This document shows, piece by piece, positions 32,696 through 40,720 of a DNA stretch of 64,000 nucleotides. The notes under the pieces are model-generated. The model searched no databases. It was not told the origin of the DNA and was given only the letters and a program-made list of their open reading frames with translations. Source of the DNA: Bacteroidia bacterium. GTDB lineage: Bacteria > Bacteroidota > Bacteroidia > J057. Both the position numbers and the translations under genes were made by a program. Where the stretch lies: assembly GCA_041391665.1 (NCBI GenBank), contig JAWKNO010000001.1, forward strand, positions 1,240,001-1,304,000. The letters are read 5' to 3'. The first letter of the stretch is position 1, and each line of letters opens with the position of its first letter.

Positions 32696-34621
32696 TTAAG
32701 CCTTTGACACAAAATACATCTCTATCTCTCCCTTACCTTTTGCTCTGATCTTTCCACGACTTTCGAAGGTTAAATCAGCATCGTCTTTAAGTAAATCGTA
32801 GATAGCTTGGCTGATGTTTACTTTGCCCACCTTGCCAGCGCTTTCTATGCGGCTGGCGGTGTTTACGGTATCGCCCCAGATGTCGTACTGGAATTTCTTT
32901 ACACCCACGATACCCGCTACTATCGGACCAATATGGATTCCCGCGCGCATCTGGAATCCCAGCTTTCCTTCTGCTTCCAGTTTGGTATTTCGGTCCTGAA
33001 TGAAGGACTGCATTTCCAGTGCGGCCAATACCGTGTTCTTCGTTGAATCGTCCGTGGTTACGGGTAATCCTCCGGCAGCCATATAGGCATCTCCAATGGT
33101 CTTGATCTTTTCTATGCCGTATTTATCCATGATGACGTCAAAGGCTTCAAAGCATTGGTTGATTGCGCTCACCAGTTCGGAGGCACTGAGCTTTTCGGAG
33201 ATTTCGGTGAAGGAAACAAAATCGGTAAACAGGATGCTCACCAGATCAAAGTCACGGGCATCCGCTTTGCCTTTTTCTTTGAGCTCCCGGGCGATTTCTT
33301 CGGGTAGAATGTTGAGCAGGAGTTCTTCACTGCGTTGCTTTTCCTTGCTTATTTTGTTACGCTGCACGAAGAACACGCCCGCAAACAGGAGTACCACCAC
33401 AAATCCGCCCATGAACCCATTTCTTGCCATGGTTTGTCGGTTCAGTTCCTGTGCGGCCAAGGCATCTTTCTTTTCCTGCTCTGCTTTCGTAGTAGCTTCC
33501 TTCTTATCAAACTCATACTGCATTTCCAGTTGGGTGAGTTTCTTGGTGTTCTCTTCGTTGAACAAGCTATCCCGCACAGCAATCATTTGTTCATAATAAG
33601 CCAGGGCATTCTTGTCCTTGCCCATGGTTTTGTAGGTATTGTAGAGGCATTGGCAGGCTTCTTTTTGGAGATCTAAAGCACCAATTTCTTCCGCTAGTGC
33701 CAGGCCTCTTTGGCAATATTTCAGTGCGCTTAAGTTTTTACCTTCCTTTTTATAGTGGATGCCGATATTGCTTAGGATATCTGCCATGCCATTCTTATCC
33801 CCGAGTTCTTCTCCGGTTACCAGCGACTTTTGGTAGTATTCCAGAGCGAGAGGGGAGTTGCCCTGATCCGAGTATATGTGGCCGATGTTGCCCAAGCTGG
33901 TTGCGATGCCAATTTTATCCCCGAGTTCTTCAAAAATGGTCAACGACTTTTGGTAGTATTCCAGGGCGCTGGGGTAATTGCCCTGACCATAGTAAATGAT
34001 GCCAATATTGACCAGGCCACCCGCGATACTTTTTTTATCGCCGAGTTCTTCCTTAATCGCCAGCGACTTTTGGTAGTATTCCAGGGCACGAGGGTAATTG
34101 CCTTGTTCATGGTAAATGAGTCCGATGTTGCCCAAGCTGGTTGCGATGCTTTTTTTATCCCCGAGTTCTTCTTTAATCGCCTGCGACTTTTGCAAGTATT
34201 CCAACGCACGGGGATAATTGCCCTGGCTCATGTAAATGAGTCCGATATTGTTCAAATTTTTTGCGATGCCTTTTTTATCCCCGGGTTCTTCCTGAATCGC
34301 CAGAGACTTTTGGAAGTATTCCAGAGCCTGGGGGTAATTGCCTAAGACATAGTTTGCCATGCCTTGCAGCTTATAGCCTGTAGCAGAAGCTTTGGGGTAA
34401 TGCTGTTTCTTCGCATAGGTGTGCAGGGCTTCGGCCAGGATGGCTGCCGTGTCCGGCCATGAGTACAGGTAGTCGTTCACGATGTAATCTTCGTACGCCT
34501 GTACACGCGTTGAGTCAGGTTGGGTTTGGTCTTGCCATAGAGTATATAAAGAATCAAGGCTCTGGGCTTTTAGGGCAATGCCCAAAATGTTTATTATGAT
34601 AAAGAGGAAGGTTTCTTTCAT
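32696..34621 (-). CDS. TPR-linked adenylate/guanylate cyclase (class III)
   Basis: 641 residues. Signal peptide or membrane start (FLFIIINILGIALKAQSL), about seven TPR units of 40 residues (~65-320, motif GNYPRALEYYQKSLAIKEEL), coiled coil, a membrane helix (GFMGGFVVVLLFAGVFFVQ, ~395), then a class III cyclase domain: LLNILPEEIARELKEKGKA, SILFTDFVSFTEISEKL (metal Asp), KTIGDAYMAAGGLP, FQMRAGIHIGPIVAGIVG and DIWGDTVNTASRIES. Predicted to turn an extracytoplasmic TPR signal into cAMP or cGMP. TPR units are highly alike in DNA (see repeat entry). Flanked by attC-like halves on both sides (34641 upstream, 32641 downstream), so it too looks like a cassette. Confidence 0.93.
   Translation of the reverse strand: MKETFLFIIINILGIALKAQSLDSLYTLWQDQTQPDSTRVQAYEDYIVNDYLYSWPDTAAILAEALHTYAKKQHYPKASATGYKLQGMANYVLGNYPQALEYFQKSLAIQEEPGDKKGIAKNLNNIGLIYMSQGNYPRALEYLQKSQAIKEELGDKKSIATSLGNIGLIYHEQGNYPRALEYYQKSLAIKEELGDKKSIAGGLVNIGIIYYGQGNYPSALEYYQKSLTIFEELGDKIGIATSLGNIGHIYSDQGNSPLALEYYQKSLVTGEELGDKNGMADILSNIGIHYKKEGKNLSALKYCQRGLALAEEIGALDLQKEACQCLYNTYKTMGKDKNALAYYEQMIAVRDSLFNEENTKKLTQLEMQYEFDKKEATTKAEQEKKDALAAQELNRQTMARNGFMGGFVVVLLFAGVFFVQRNKISKEKQRSEELLLNILPEEIARELKEKGKADARDFDLVSILFTDFVSFTEISEKLSASELVSAINQCFEAFDVIMDKYGIEKIKTIGDAYMAAGGLPVTTDDSTKNTVLAALEMQSFIQDRNTKLEAEGKLGFQMRAGIHIGPIVAGIVGVKKFQYDIWGDTVNTASRIESAGKVGKVNISQAIYDLLKDDADLTFESRGKIRAKGKGEIEMYFVSKA
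33765..34345 (-). repeat. Tandem 120-bp coding repeats (TPR units of the cyclase)
   Basis: About five 120-bp units encoding 40-residue TPRs, alike at DNA level including silent positions (e.g. CGACTTTTGGTAGTATTCCA recurs every 120 bases on the + strand). Such conservation indicates recent duplication or gene conversion and possible copy-number change. Confidence 0.8.
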
Positions 34622-34640
34622 TGTGAGGTATCATTAAATG

Positions 34641-34656
34641 GCATAACGGTTAGTAT
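34641..34656 (-). other. attC-like right half upstream of the cyclase gene
   Basis: On the - strand: ACTAACCGTTATGCC, 20 bases before the cyclase start. It matches the right arm end (CGTTATGC) of hairpin B. The left arm is absent; 34660-34840 otherwise shows only AT-rich sequence and a likely promoter for the recombinase relic on the + strand. Confidence 0.4.
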
Positions 34657-34840
34657 ATAAAAAGCCGGCGATTTAGAAGCTCTAATCTTTCAGTTAAGCA
34701 CAAAGTTTGATACGAACCCAAAGCCTTGATTTTACTAATATTTCGCCTATGTTGTATATACATTGTTACACGAAACCTTCGGTAGTTTTCCAAGTCCGTG
34801 CGTCCTAAATTAGGGGATTTACCCTTTAAATTCCAGTGCC

Positions 34841-34992
34841 ATGAAAAAAAGAACCTGCTTGATCAGGCCTGCAAGCGAAGTAGCAGGCTTTGAGGCCTTG
34901 TATGAGTTGATGAAGGGTCAGATGAGCCTCTCGGGGAAGAGCGGGAGCACGCTGAAGAATTATGCCCACCACGTGGCGCAGATGGCGCTGCA
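34841..34992 (+). pseudogene. N-terminal fragment of a tyrosine recombinase
   Basis: About 51 codons from ATG 34841: EVAGFEALYELMKGQMSLSG, then SGSTLKNYAHHVAQMALH, a typical SAM-like core-binding start of Bacteroidota integrases. After MALH homology stops at ~34992 and the frame runs into an attC-like half site. It faces the opposite way to the - strand cassette genes. No catalytic domain, so inactive. Confidence 0.65.
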
Positions 34993-35007
34993 CTCAGCGT
35001 TTTCATA

Positions 35008-35048
35008 CTGGGCGCTGCGCGCCGCACGAAGACTTAGGTGTTGGGTGC
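35008..35048 (-). other. attC-like left half after the IS-split secreted protein gene
   Basis: On the - strand: GCACCCAACACCTAAGTCTT, then CGTGCGGCGCGCAGCGCCCA. About 85% like the half site at 32641-32682 and in the same place, straight after a gene's stop. R'' ACCCAAC fits RYYYAAC. The recombinase fragment has replaced the other arm. Confidence 0.5.
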
Positions 35049-35140
35049 TTTTATTCTTCTTGTTTTTCAAGTATCAAAGAATATATATCATCCTTAATGG
35101 TAATGGTTTTTTCACTGTAAATGGCTTTTATCAATTCTTT

Positions 35141-36124
35141 AGACTTGTTCTGGTGTAAGTGATTGATAGTCAAAAGTAGTAGCTTGTAGAAAAAAGAGAA
35201 AATGGGTATATCATATACGTCGATACGAAGTGAACGGCAATGGCGATCGAGCACAGGTCTGACCGAAGAGCAATTTAAAAAATTGGTGAGATTATTTGGG
35301 GAAGCCTACGAAGAAATGTTTGGAGAGTCCTTGACAAGACGTCAGGAAAACCAGGCTTCGCCCTCGACGTTTCAGACGTATGAATCGTTGCTATTTTTTG
35401 GACTGTTTAGCATCAAAAGTGGGTTAAGCTATGACCTTCTGGGCTTGAGTTTTGACCTGGCGCCCTCGAATGCGCATGCAACGCAGGGGATGTGTTTAAC
35501 GGTTCTACAGGCCGCGCTGGCGCGAGGGGGCTATCTGCCGCGGCGGGAATATGCCACCGAAGAAGACTTTATGGAACACTGGAAAACGGAATCCGATATC
35601 ATCATCGATGCAACCGAGCAACGGATCCAACGCCCTGTGAATCAACAGGATCAGAAAGATTTATACAGTGGAAAAAAAAGACCCATACCCTGAAAATGAT
35701 GATTTTTGCCAACGCAGATAAATGCATCCGTTACCTCAGTTATGCCTATCAGGGCACTTGTCATGACTTTACGATTTTGAAAATGGAGTTGCAGCCGGAA
35801 AAGGGGGGATGGTTGGATCACCAGACGGTCCACGTTGATTTGGGCTATCAGGGAATCGAGAAAATCTATCGCATGGGACAACTGCAAATCCCGGAGAAGA
35901 AAAAGAAGAAAACAGCTTTGAGCGAAGAGCAGAAAAAGTGCAATCGGGAGAAAAGTTCTTTTCGGGTAAAGGTGGAAAATTCCATCGCCGGAATGAAACG
36001 ATTTCGCTTTATGAGTGATCGTATCCGGACAAAAAATATCTGTTTTTACAATAAAGTCGCCGGAATTTCCGCCGGTTTATGGAATTTTAACCTAACTAAT
36101 TGATTATCAAACCAGAACAAGTCT
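35141..36124 (+). mobile_element. 984-bp insertion sequence, copy 2
   Basis: Same ends and length as copy 1, flanked by TTT direct repeats (35138-35140 and 36125-36127). Differs from copy 1 by only a few bases (e.g. GTAGCTTGTA for GTAACTTGTA near the left end and ATTGATTATC for ATTGAGTATC near the right end). Confidence 0.95.
35202..36103 (+). CDS. IS5-like transposase made by -1 frameshifting (copy 2)
   Basis: Identical in protein sequence to the copy at 29264-30165: first frame 35202-35693, slip on the eight-A run at 35672-35679, second frame to 36103. Catalytic DDE residues in DIIIDATEQRI, HVDLGYQG and KVENSIAGMKRF are all present, so this copy is likely active. Confidence 0.9.
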
Positions 36125-36733
36125 TTTATTATAACGAAATTTCACCATAGAGTAATTCAAAAATGTAGACTCAATATTCAATGTAATTTTAAGGATAAAT
36201 TTTTCTTCAGGATTTGGCGGGATTTCTATTCGTACAAATTCTCTGAAAATTTTGCTTAGAAATGGAAAATACAATTCAGTAGCTTCATTTACAGAAAAGA
36301 ACAACCAGCCATTTCGCTCATCTATTACTGACATATAGTCTCCTTCGATATTATAGCAAACCGCTTCTATTCCCTTAATCACTTCATCATTTCGATCTAC
36401 CAAAAAGAAGCTTGGTAGTAACTCTTGGGGGATTTTAGAAGCATTCTTGTCTAAGCTATCAACCCACTCGACATTAAAGATTAATTCAAAGGAATCTAGT
36501 TCAATTGTTCGAAAATAAATTTCATCCCCTTTAACTGTGAAAATGCCTGTTTGGATATTACTACGACCTTCACAGCCATACTCCCAAAAAAACGTTGAAT
36601 CTGGCCATAGGGATATTGTATTAGAGCAAAATTCACTTTTAACAAAGTATTCACCAAAACAATTCTGGGACTTCGCAAAGCCACAAATGATAAAGAAAAT
36701 TAATATACAAATTTGATTTTTCATTTCTTTTAG

Positions 36734-36778
36734 CAGCTAACGGTCTCGCATACAAGGCGTGCGACCGCATAGGGTGTA
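36734..36778 (-). other. attC-like right half upstream of the secreted protein gene
   Basis: On the - strand: CGCACGCCTTGTATGCGAGA, CCGTTAGCTGC, ten bases before the start codon. It matches the right arm of hairpin C (GCCTTGTATGCAAACCGTTA) almost base for base. The left arm has been replaced by an IS66 remnant that joins at 36778/36779. Confidence 0.5.
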
Positions 36779-36910
36779 CTTCGAACTATTCCCGCTGTTT
36801 TGGTCCAACTGCGCCCGCAAACGCTATACCTCCTCACTCAAAGATAACAACTGGGCCATCAATTCCCATATTAACTCATGACAGCCTTCCAGCGTTTCAT
36901 GTAAGTTCAT
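36779..36910 (-). pseudogene. IS66-family transposase (TnpC) N-terminal remnant
   Basis: From ATG 36910: MNLHETLEGCHELIWELMAQ, LLSLSEEV, a TAG stop, then RLRAQLDQNSGNSSK, which is the hallmark start of IS66 TnpC (xLRAxLNQNSxNSSKPPSSD). It ends exactly where the attC-like half site begins, before PPSSD. Forty-odd codons with a nonsense mutation: a dead fragment. 36911-37006 holds only AT-rich sequence. Confidence 0.7.
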
Positions 36911-37006
36911 CTGCTCTCTTTTTATCTAATTTATTATTTTTTTTCAGTTCTCTCCTTTTTTTTATTTCCTTGAGAGGGAACCTAAGTAGTTACTAATTAT
37001 TAATAA

Positions 37007-37144
37007 TCATTCTGATACATCTTTTTTATCATCAATTGGAATTGTATCAATTTCTTCCAATTCTTCAATTATTTTTTTTAGTTGTTGAATTTTCGCATAA
37101 TCATCTTCCGACAAAACATAGTATTTATTGCGGCTGGTTATCAT
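37007..37144 (-). CDS. Small charged protein, unknown
   Basis: 45 residues from ATG 37144 (MITSRNKYYVLSEDDYAKIQ, then a Glu-rich helix KKIIEELEE). The frame stays open up to a GTG at 37240 that overlaps the preceding gene by 35 bases; the ATG is preferred because the upstream part looks like out-of-frame sequence. It follows the PLD/E2-like gene on the same strand, so it may be a third operon member. No family recognised; it may not be a real gene. Confidence 0.4.
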   Translation of the reverse strand: MITSRNKYYVLSEDDYAKIQQLKKIIEELEEIDTIPIDDKKDVSE

Positions 37145-37205
37145 GTTTGTTTGAAGGTGCAGAGCCGTTGTAACTATCTTATTTATCAGGATATTATGAC
37201 GATTA

Positions 37206-38393
37206 TCATGCAACGTTTTCAACGTGTGTCTTTTCTGCACCTTCCCACTCGCCCGTTAATTTCCAAAGTTCATAATACACAATCCATTCAACTATCCATG
37301 GAATTGTATATTCGGCAATTTTTGTAATATCTTTCCATTTCAAATCGCCCGGATAGAATAAACATAAACTGCCTTCTTTGTAAATATGGATATCTGCTCT
37401 CGGCTCAATATTAGGCGACAAAATAAATACTTGCGGAAAATGTCCAGCCCTGAATAAAATTCTGACCTTATAACGGTCGCAAGTCTCGGGTTGCAAAAAG
37501 CCGGTACAGATTAATGTATCATTTTCAATACGGCATTTTAGAAAGTCAAAATTCTTTTCGATATGTAATTTTTGATAATACGCCAATCCAAATGAGCGTG
37601 GTTGTTTATTTCCTGTAAATATAGAAATCGAACTGCCACCATAAAATCTATGCGGTTTGGACGATATTCCTTGTTCATTTTGCGAAATACTTCCGTTGCT
37701 TGTAATTTTATGGCTATTTGATGAGATGTTATTAGCCGTTTCCCTTAACTTTTCTTTTTTGGTATCTTCGTTTATAACTTGCATCATTACACCAGCCAAA
37801 GCATTTTCCTTTTGTTGAACAACTTGCTGTTTTTCTTTCTGTTGAATATAATCTCTTTCGGAAAAATCTAAGGCTTTCATTCTGTTTATTAAAGATTGTT
37901 TTTGTTCTTCTTCTTCAATAAACTTTTGCTTTAACTTTCGTACGATTTCATCAGCATTTGTTATGTCCTTGAAAAAGTCTATGCTTCTGTTAAACCAGTT
38001 TTTAAAGTTTTGAAGCATTTTTTGTACTTCGCCAAAAGCTAATTGATTAAAATTTTCGAAATTTGATTTTGCGTTGTCGGTAAAATTATATGAACCGCCG
38101 TAAGCATATTTTTCGTCAATAATAATGAACTTGCTATGCATAAATTCGCCGTGAATGGCACTATCCGAGCCGATTTTATTGACTTTTGCACCTGCCAATT
38201 GTAACTGCTTGAAATTTTTATGACGTAATAAGTTAACTTCGTCCGATGACAAAAGTAATTCTATACGAACTTTATTTGCTCGTTTAATTAGTAAGTTAAT
38301 CAGAAATTCATCGGTAAACCATGAAACTGCAACTTGTATTGAAGTTGTCGCCGTTTCAAAAATGCTGCGTATTTCTTGCTGATAATTATTCAT
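37206..38393 (-). CDS. PLD-type nuclease fused to a ubiquitin-E2-like C-terminal domain
   Basis: 395 residues from ATG 38393. N-terminal ~150 residues form a phospholipase D-like half domain: VAVSWFTDEFLINLL, ELLLSSDEVNLL, then the HxK motif FMHSKFIIIDEKYAYGGSYN (HxKx4D...GSxN). A Lys/Gln-rich coil follows (~155-260). The C-terminal ~135 residues read like a UBC fold: alpha helix, FLKCRIENDTLICTGFL, KVRILFRAGHFPQVFILSP, then IHIYKEGSLCLFYPGD, with the Cys where E2 enzymes have theirs, and TIPWIVEWIVYYELWKLTGE at the end. I recall that last pattern from E2-like proteins in bacterial immune operons. A single HxK motif implies dimerisation. The fusion's function is inferred: nuclease effector regulated by, or carrying out, conjugation. 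Confidence 0.65.
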   Translation of the reverse strand: MNNYQQEIRSIFETATTSIQVAVSWFTDEFLINLLIKRANKVRIELLLSSDEVNLLRHKNFKQLQLAGAKVNKIGSDSAIHGEFMHSKFIIIDEKYAYGGSYNFTDNAKSNFENFNQLAFGEVQKMLQNFKNWFNRSIDFFKDITNADEIVRKLKQKFIEEEEQKQSLINRMKALDFSERDYIQQKEKQQVVQQKENALAGVMMQVINEDTKKEKLRETANNISSNSHKITSNGSISQNEQGISSKPHRFYGGSSISIFTGNKQPRSFGLAYYQKLHIEKNFDFLKCRIENDTLICTGFLQPETCDRYKVRILFRAGHFPQVFILSPNIEPRADIHIYKEGSLCLFYPGDLKWKDITKIAEYTIPWIVEWIVYYELWKLTGEWEGAEKTHVENVA

Positions 38394-38469
38394 GACTGCT
38401 ATTTTTAATGGTAAAACAATTTTAAATTTTATACCACAAAAATAGCTCGAAAAGGAAGGCGGGATTGAG

Positions 38470-38507
38470 TTCTGCAACGTTGTAAACGCCTTTGCAAGGT
38501 TGCAGAA
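38470..38507. promoter_or_regulatory. Perfect 9-bp inverted repeat between the Zn-protein and PLD/E2-like genes
   Basis: TTCTGCAAC at 38470-38478 and GTTGCAGAA at 38499-38507, enclosing GTTGTAAACGCC and CTTTGCAAG with partial inner pairing. It sits in the 116-base gap between two co-directional genes. Possible attenuator, processing site or operator; no T run for a terminator. Confidence 0.4.
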
Positions 38508-38509
38508 AT

Positions 38510-39619
38510 TTAGATTGGTAATTCTAAATAATTAGACTTTAATGATATACGTTTTTTCTCGTCTCTGTCACCGATTATAAGATACTGTTCGAAAATTGAT
38601 GCTTCTGCATTACCTATTTTGTCGCGAAACGCAGATTTTATCCTGGAACATTCGGTATTTAATGTTGATTTATCTTCTGGGTTATATAATTTTTCAATAC
38701 TGCTTTGCATAGTATCCAAATTTTCAAATGGCGAAATTGATTTGTAGTAATCCCAAATCTCGTTTTTATAATCTATGAGTTCTGCGAAACGTATTCCTTC
38801 TGGATGTCTCAAAAATAGATAATATAATGCTTTTTGTCTCGGGGTAAGATTTATTTCAAGATTACCATAATCCAATAAAAAAAACCTAAAATCATTAGTA
38901 ATTTTCAACCTGCTTATTTTATTGTTATTTTGAAAACCTTGTCTGAATAAAGTTTGCTTTCTAATATTTTCAAATAGATTAAGTGCTTGGTTAATCAATG
39001 CAGGTTCAACATTCTCTGCAATTAATCTATCTAAACAAGTCTGGCATATATCACCAGTTCGTAGTTTTAATATCACTTGTGATTTTTGTTCACACATATC
39101 GCTAATACAGCCTAATGGAAATTTATGAACGTACTCATCAATATTGTCTAAATCCATTTTGAAAAGGACGTATAAAATACTTGATATTACTTCATAAGCA
39201 ACTGGATATTTATGATGTGCCTTGATGAAATGTTCCCAATCGCCTGTGTGTACAAAAATGTTCCGTTTTCCTTGTTCAAAACTGCTAAACCAATTTAATG
39301 AATTTCGTCTTGAAGTTAGAAGTACAACAAAATCATCATCGCTAATGTGTTTTACGGTTCTGAATTTATTGCAAATACCAAAAAACTCACGCCAGCTCAA
39401 AGGATTTCCTCGTTTGCTGTCGTATATTGTTTTTTTACTTGGCTTTACGGCCCTGAACTTAAAGTTTTCATCAAACCATTGCAGAAATTTGAAATCATTT
39501 GAAAAATCAGTCAAATCATGTTCAAAAAGCATTGGTCCATTATGCGAATTTAAAATTTCTTTTACGTCAAGAAAATCCTGCTCGCTGTATTCTGTTGTTT
39601 TTATTAGATAAATCCTCAT
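38510..39619 (-). CDS. Zinc-cysteine protein with winged-helix-like C-terminus, unknown
   Basis: 369 residues, no signal peptide. N-terminal part unrecognised (MRIYLIKTTEYSEQDFLDVK; FVVLLTSRRNSLNWFSS; FVHTGDWEHFIKAHHKYPV). Middle: FPLGCISDMCEQKSQVILKL, RTGDICQTCLDRL, a C-x4-C...C-x2-C set (~170-205) likely to bind zinc; the segment before it has His residues that could complete a metal site. C-terminal ~130 residues (LTPRQKALYYLFLRHPEGIR; ECSRIKSAFRDKIGN) look like a winged-helix or response-type domain seen in other bacterial conflict proteins. Upstream partner, same strand, of the PLD/E2-like gene. Upstream of the start is GATGTTATCGG, an R'-like half site, and a MITE end. Confidence 0.6.
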   Translation of the reverse strand: MRIYLIKTTEYSEQDFLDVKEILNSHNGPMLFEHDLTDFSNDFKFLQWFDENFKFRAVKPSKKTIYDSKRGNPLSWREFFGICNKFRTVKHISDDDFVVLLTSRRNSLNWFSSFEQGKRNIFVHTGDWEHFIKAHHKYPVAYEVISSILYVLFKMDLDNIDEYVHKFPLGCISDMCEQKSQVILKLRTGDICQTCLDRLIAENVEPALINQALNLFENIRKQTLFRQGFQNNNKISRLKITNDFRFFLLDYGNLEINLTPRQKALYYLFLRHPEGIRFAELIDYKNEIWDYYKSISPFENLDTMQSSIEKLYNPEDKSTLNTECSRIKSAFRDKIGNAEASIFEQYLIIGDRDEKKRISLKSNYLELPI

Positions 39620-39652
39620 TGTATTGTCAATTCAAAATTACCGATAACATCA

Positions 39653-39836
39653 GTTCACGGCCATTAAGTTAGCAATTTTTTGCGTCAGATCGAGCAGGTG
39701 TGCGGAGTTCACGGTCATTAAGTTAAGAAAAAAACGTAACCTGAAGCAATGAAAATGGAAGTGTTATGGATCGAAGTTTACGATGGGCCATAGACTACCT
39801 GACATAACCCAACCGATAACTTGTGTGGCTGGACTA
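39653..39836. mobile_element. Type A MITE left parts (one fragment plus one split by IS5-type element)
   Basis: 39653-39672 is an isolated left end (TCACGGCCATTAAGTTAGC). A second, longer one runs from 39709 (TCACGGTCATTAAGTTAAG) to 39836 and matches 42053-42181. It is then interrupted by the IS5-type element; the right terminus appears at 40697-40713 (TAACTTAATGGGGGTGA). About 50 bp of the MITE middle are missing at the IS junction. Confidence 0.6.
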
Positions 39837-40696
39837 AGAGCATGTTAGGATTTTAAAAATTGGGCAAAGGTCATTAGGTTGAGTTTGCAAACAAAAACCA
39901 AAATGACCACTCAGTATAGCGAACTCACTGATGCCCAATGGGAGTCAATATCGGAATTTTTTGATTGGAAACGCAAACGAACGATGCCGATCCGTTGTGT
40001 AGTGAATGCGATTTTATATCTGGTACAGACCGGATGTCAATGGCGAAATCTGCCGCCTCATTTTCCGAAATGGTCGGCCGTGTACTACTATTTTGATAAA
40101 TGGAATAAAGATGGGACGATGGATCAGGTGAATCTAGCCTTAAACCAACAAGATCAGGTACGGGAAGGTCGTGCGCAGCTTCCTTCTCTTGTCTGTATTG
40201 ACAGTCAAAGTGTTAAGCTGGCGCCCATGATCTTTGAACATCGGGGAATCGATGCTAATAAGCGCATCAATGGTCGGAAACGCCAGTTGGTAGTAGATGT
40301 GGGCGGGCGGATTTTTGATGTGGAAGTCCATGCAGCCCATCTCCATGATGGCACAGAAGGGAAGCGCCTCCTGGGGCAGATTTCGGCCTATTCGGAGCGG
40401 TTAGAAAAAATCCTGGGTGATCAATCCTACCAGGGAAGTTTTGCAGCGGAAACCGAAAAATTAGGGTTGATTTTTGAGTGTGCCTCCAAACCCGAAAGTG
40501 CTAAGGGCTTTGTGCCGGTCGCCAAACGATGGGTAGTGGAACGCACCATTGCCTGGACAAATTTCTTCCGAAGGATTGTCAAAGACTATGAACATACCCT
40601 CCGATCGGCCAAATATTGGCTCATTTGGGCCAATATTTCGATTATTTTAAACCGAATTACCTGATGATCAAATACTTATATTTCCTAACATGCTCT
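39837..40696 (+). mobile_element. Complete IS5-type element
   Basis: Ends AGAGCATGTTAGGA and TCCTAACATGCTCT form perfect inverted repeats; TA flanks both sides. One transposase gene. Inserted into a type A MITE, with loss of adjacent MITE sequence. A truncated copy lies at 23259-23655. Confidence 0.85.
39903..40664 (+). CDS. IS5-family transposase (DUF4096 + DDE)
   Basis: 253 residues from ATG 39903; a TTG eight codons upstream is less likely. N-terminal DUF4096-type region (LTDAQWESISEFFDWKRKR; GCQWRNLPPHFPKWSAVYYY), then catalytic residues in VCIDSQSVK (Asp), ILGDQSYQG (Asp) and RWVVERTIAWTNFFRR (Glu). No frameshift. Likely functional: all three acidic residues and both IS ends are intact. 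Confidence 0.92.
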   Translation: MTTQYSELTDAQWESISEFFDWKRKRTMPIRCVVNAILYLVQTGCQWRNLPPHFPKWSAVYYYFDKWNKDGTMDQVNLALNQQDQVREGRAQLPSLVCIDSQSVKLAPMIFEHRGIDANKRINGRKRQLVVDVGGRIFDVEVHAAHLHDGTEGKRLLGQISAYSERLEKILGDQSYQGSFAAETEKLGLIFECASKPESAKGFVPVAKRWVVERTIAWTNFFRRIVKDYEHTLRSAKYWLIWANISIILNRIT

Positions 40697-40720
40697 TAAC
40701 TTAATGGGGGTGAGCTGATG

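Larger units (their letters stand above)
35051..36724 (-). pseudogene. Secreted protein gene split by IS copy 2
   Basis: Start ATG 36724 with a signal peptide (MKNQICILIFFIICGFAKSQ). Reads to SMVKFRYNK at the IS and resumes at 35140 as ELIKAIYSEKTITIKDDIYS, ending KQEE-stop at 35051. Removing IS 35141-36124 and one TTT duplication gives one frame of 228 residues. The mature part is beta-rich (SLWPDSTFFWEYGCEGRSN; TGIFTVKGDEIYFRTIEL) and of no recognised family. Upstream of the start is an attC-like right half, and after the stop a left half. Confidence 0.8.

Noticed and set aside
33096..34345. + strand frames opposite the cyclase gene
   Set aside because: Produced by the antisense of repeated TPR codons.
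35051..35254. 67-residue - strand gene
   Set aside because: Chimera of IS antisense sequence and the 3' end of the split secreted-protein gene.
38470..38507. Further attC-like site
   Set aside because: The inverted repeat is short, lacks the spacer and second stem, and separates two genes that look like one operon.
37206..39619. CBASS or Bil-type conjugation operon
   Set aside because: No CD-NTase, E1, ubiquitin-like or JAB-protease gene is adjacent; only the E2-like similarity is seen.
39837..40696. Clear 4-bp target duplication for the IS5-type element
   Set aside because: Flanks agree only as TA; MITE sequence next to the right end is missing, so the original target cannot be read.
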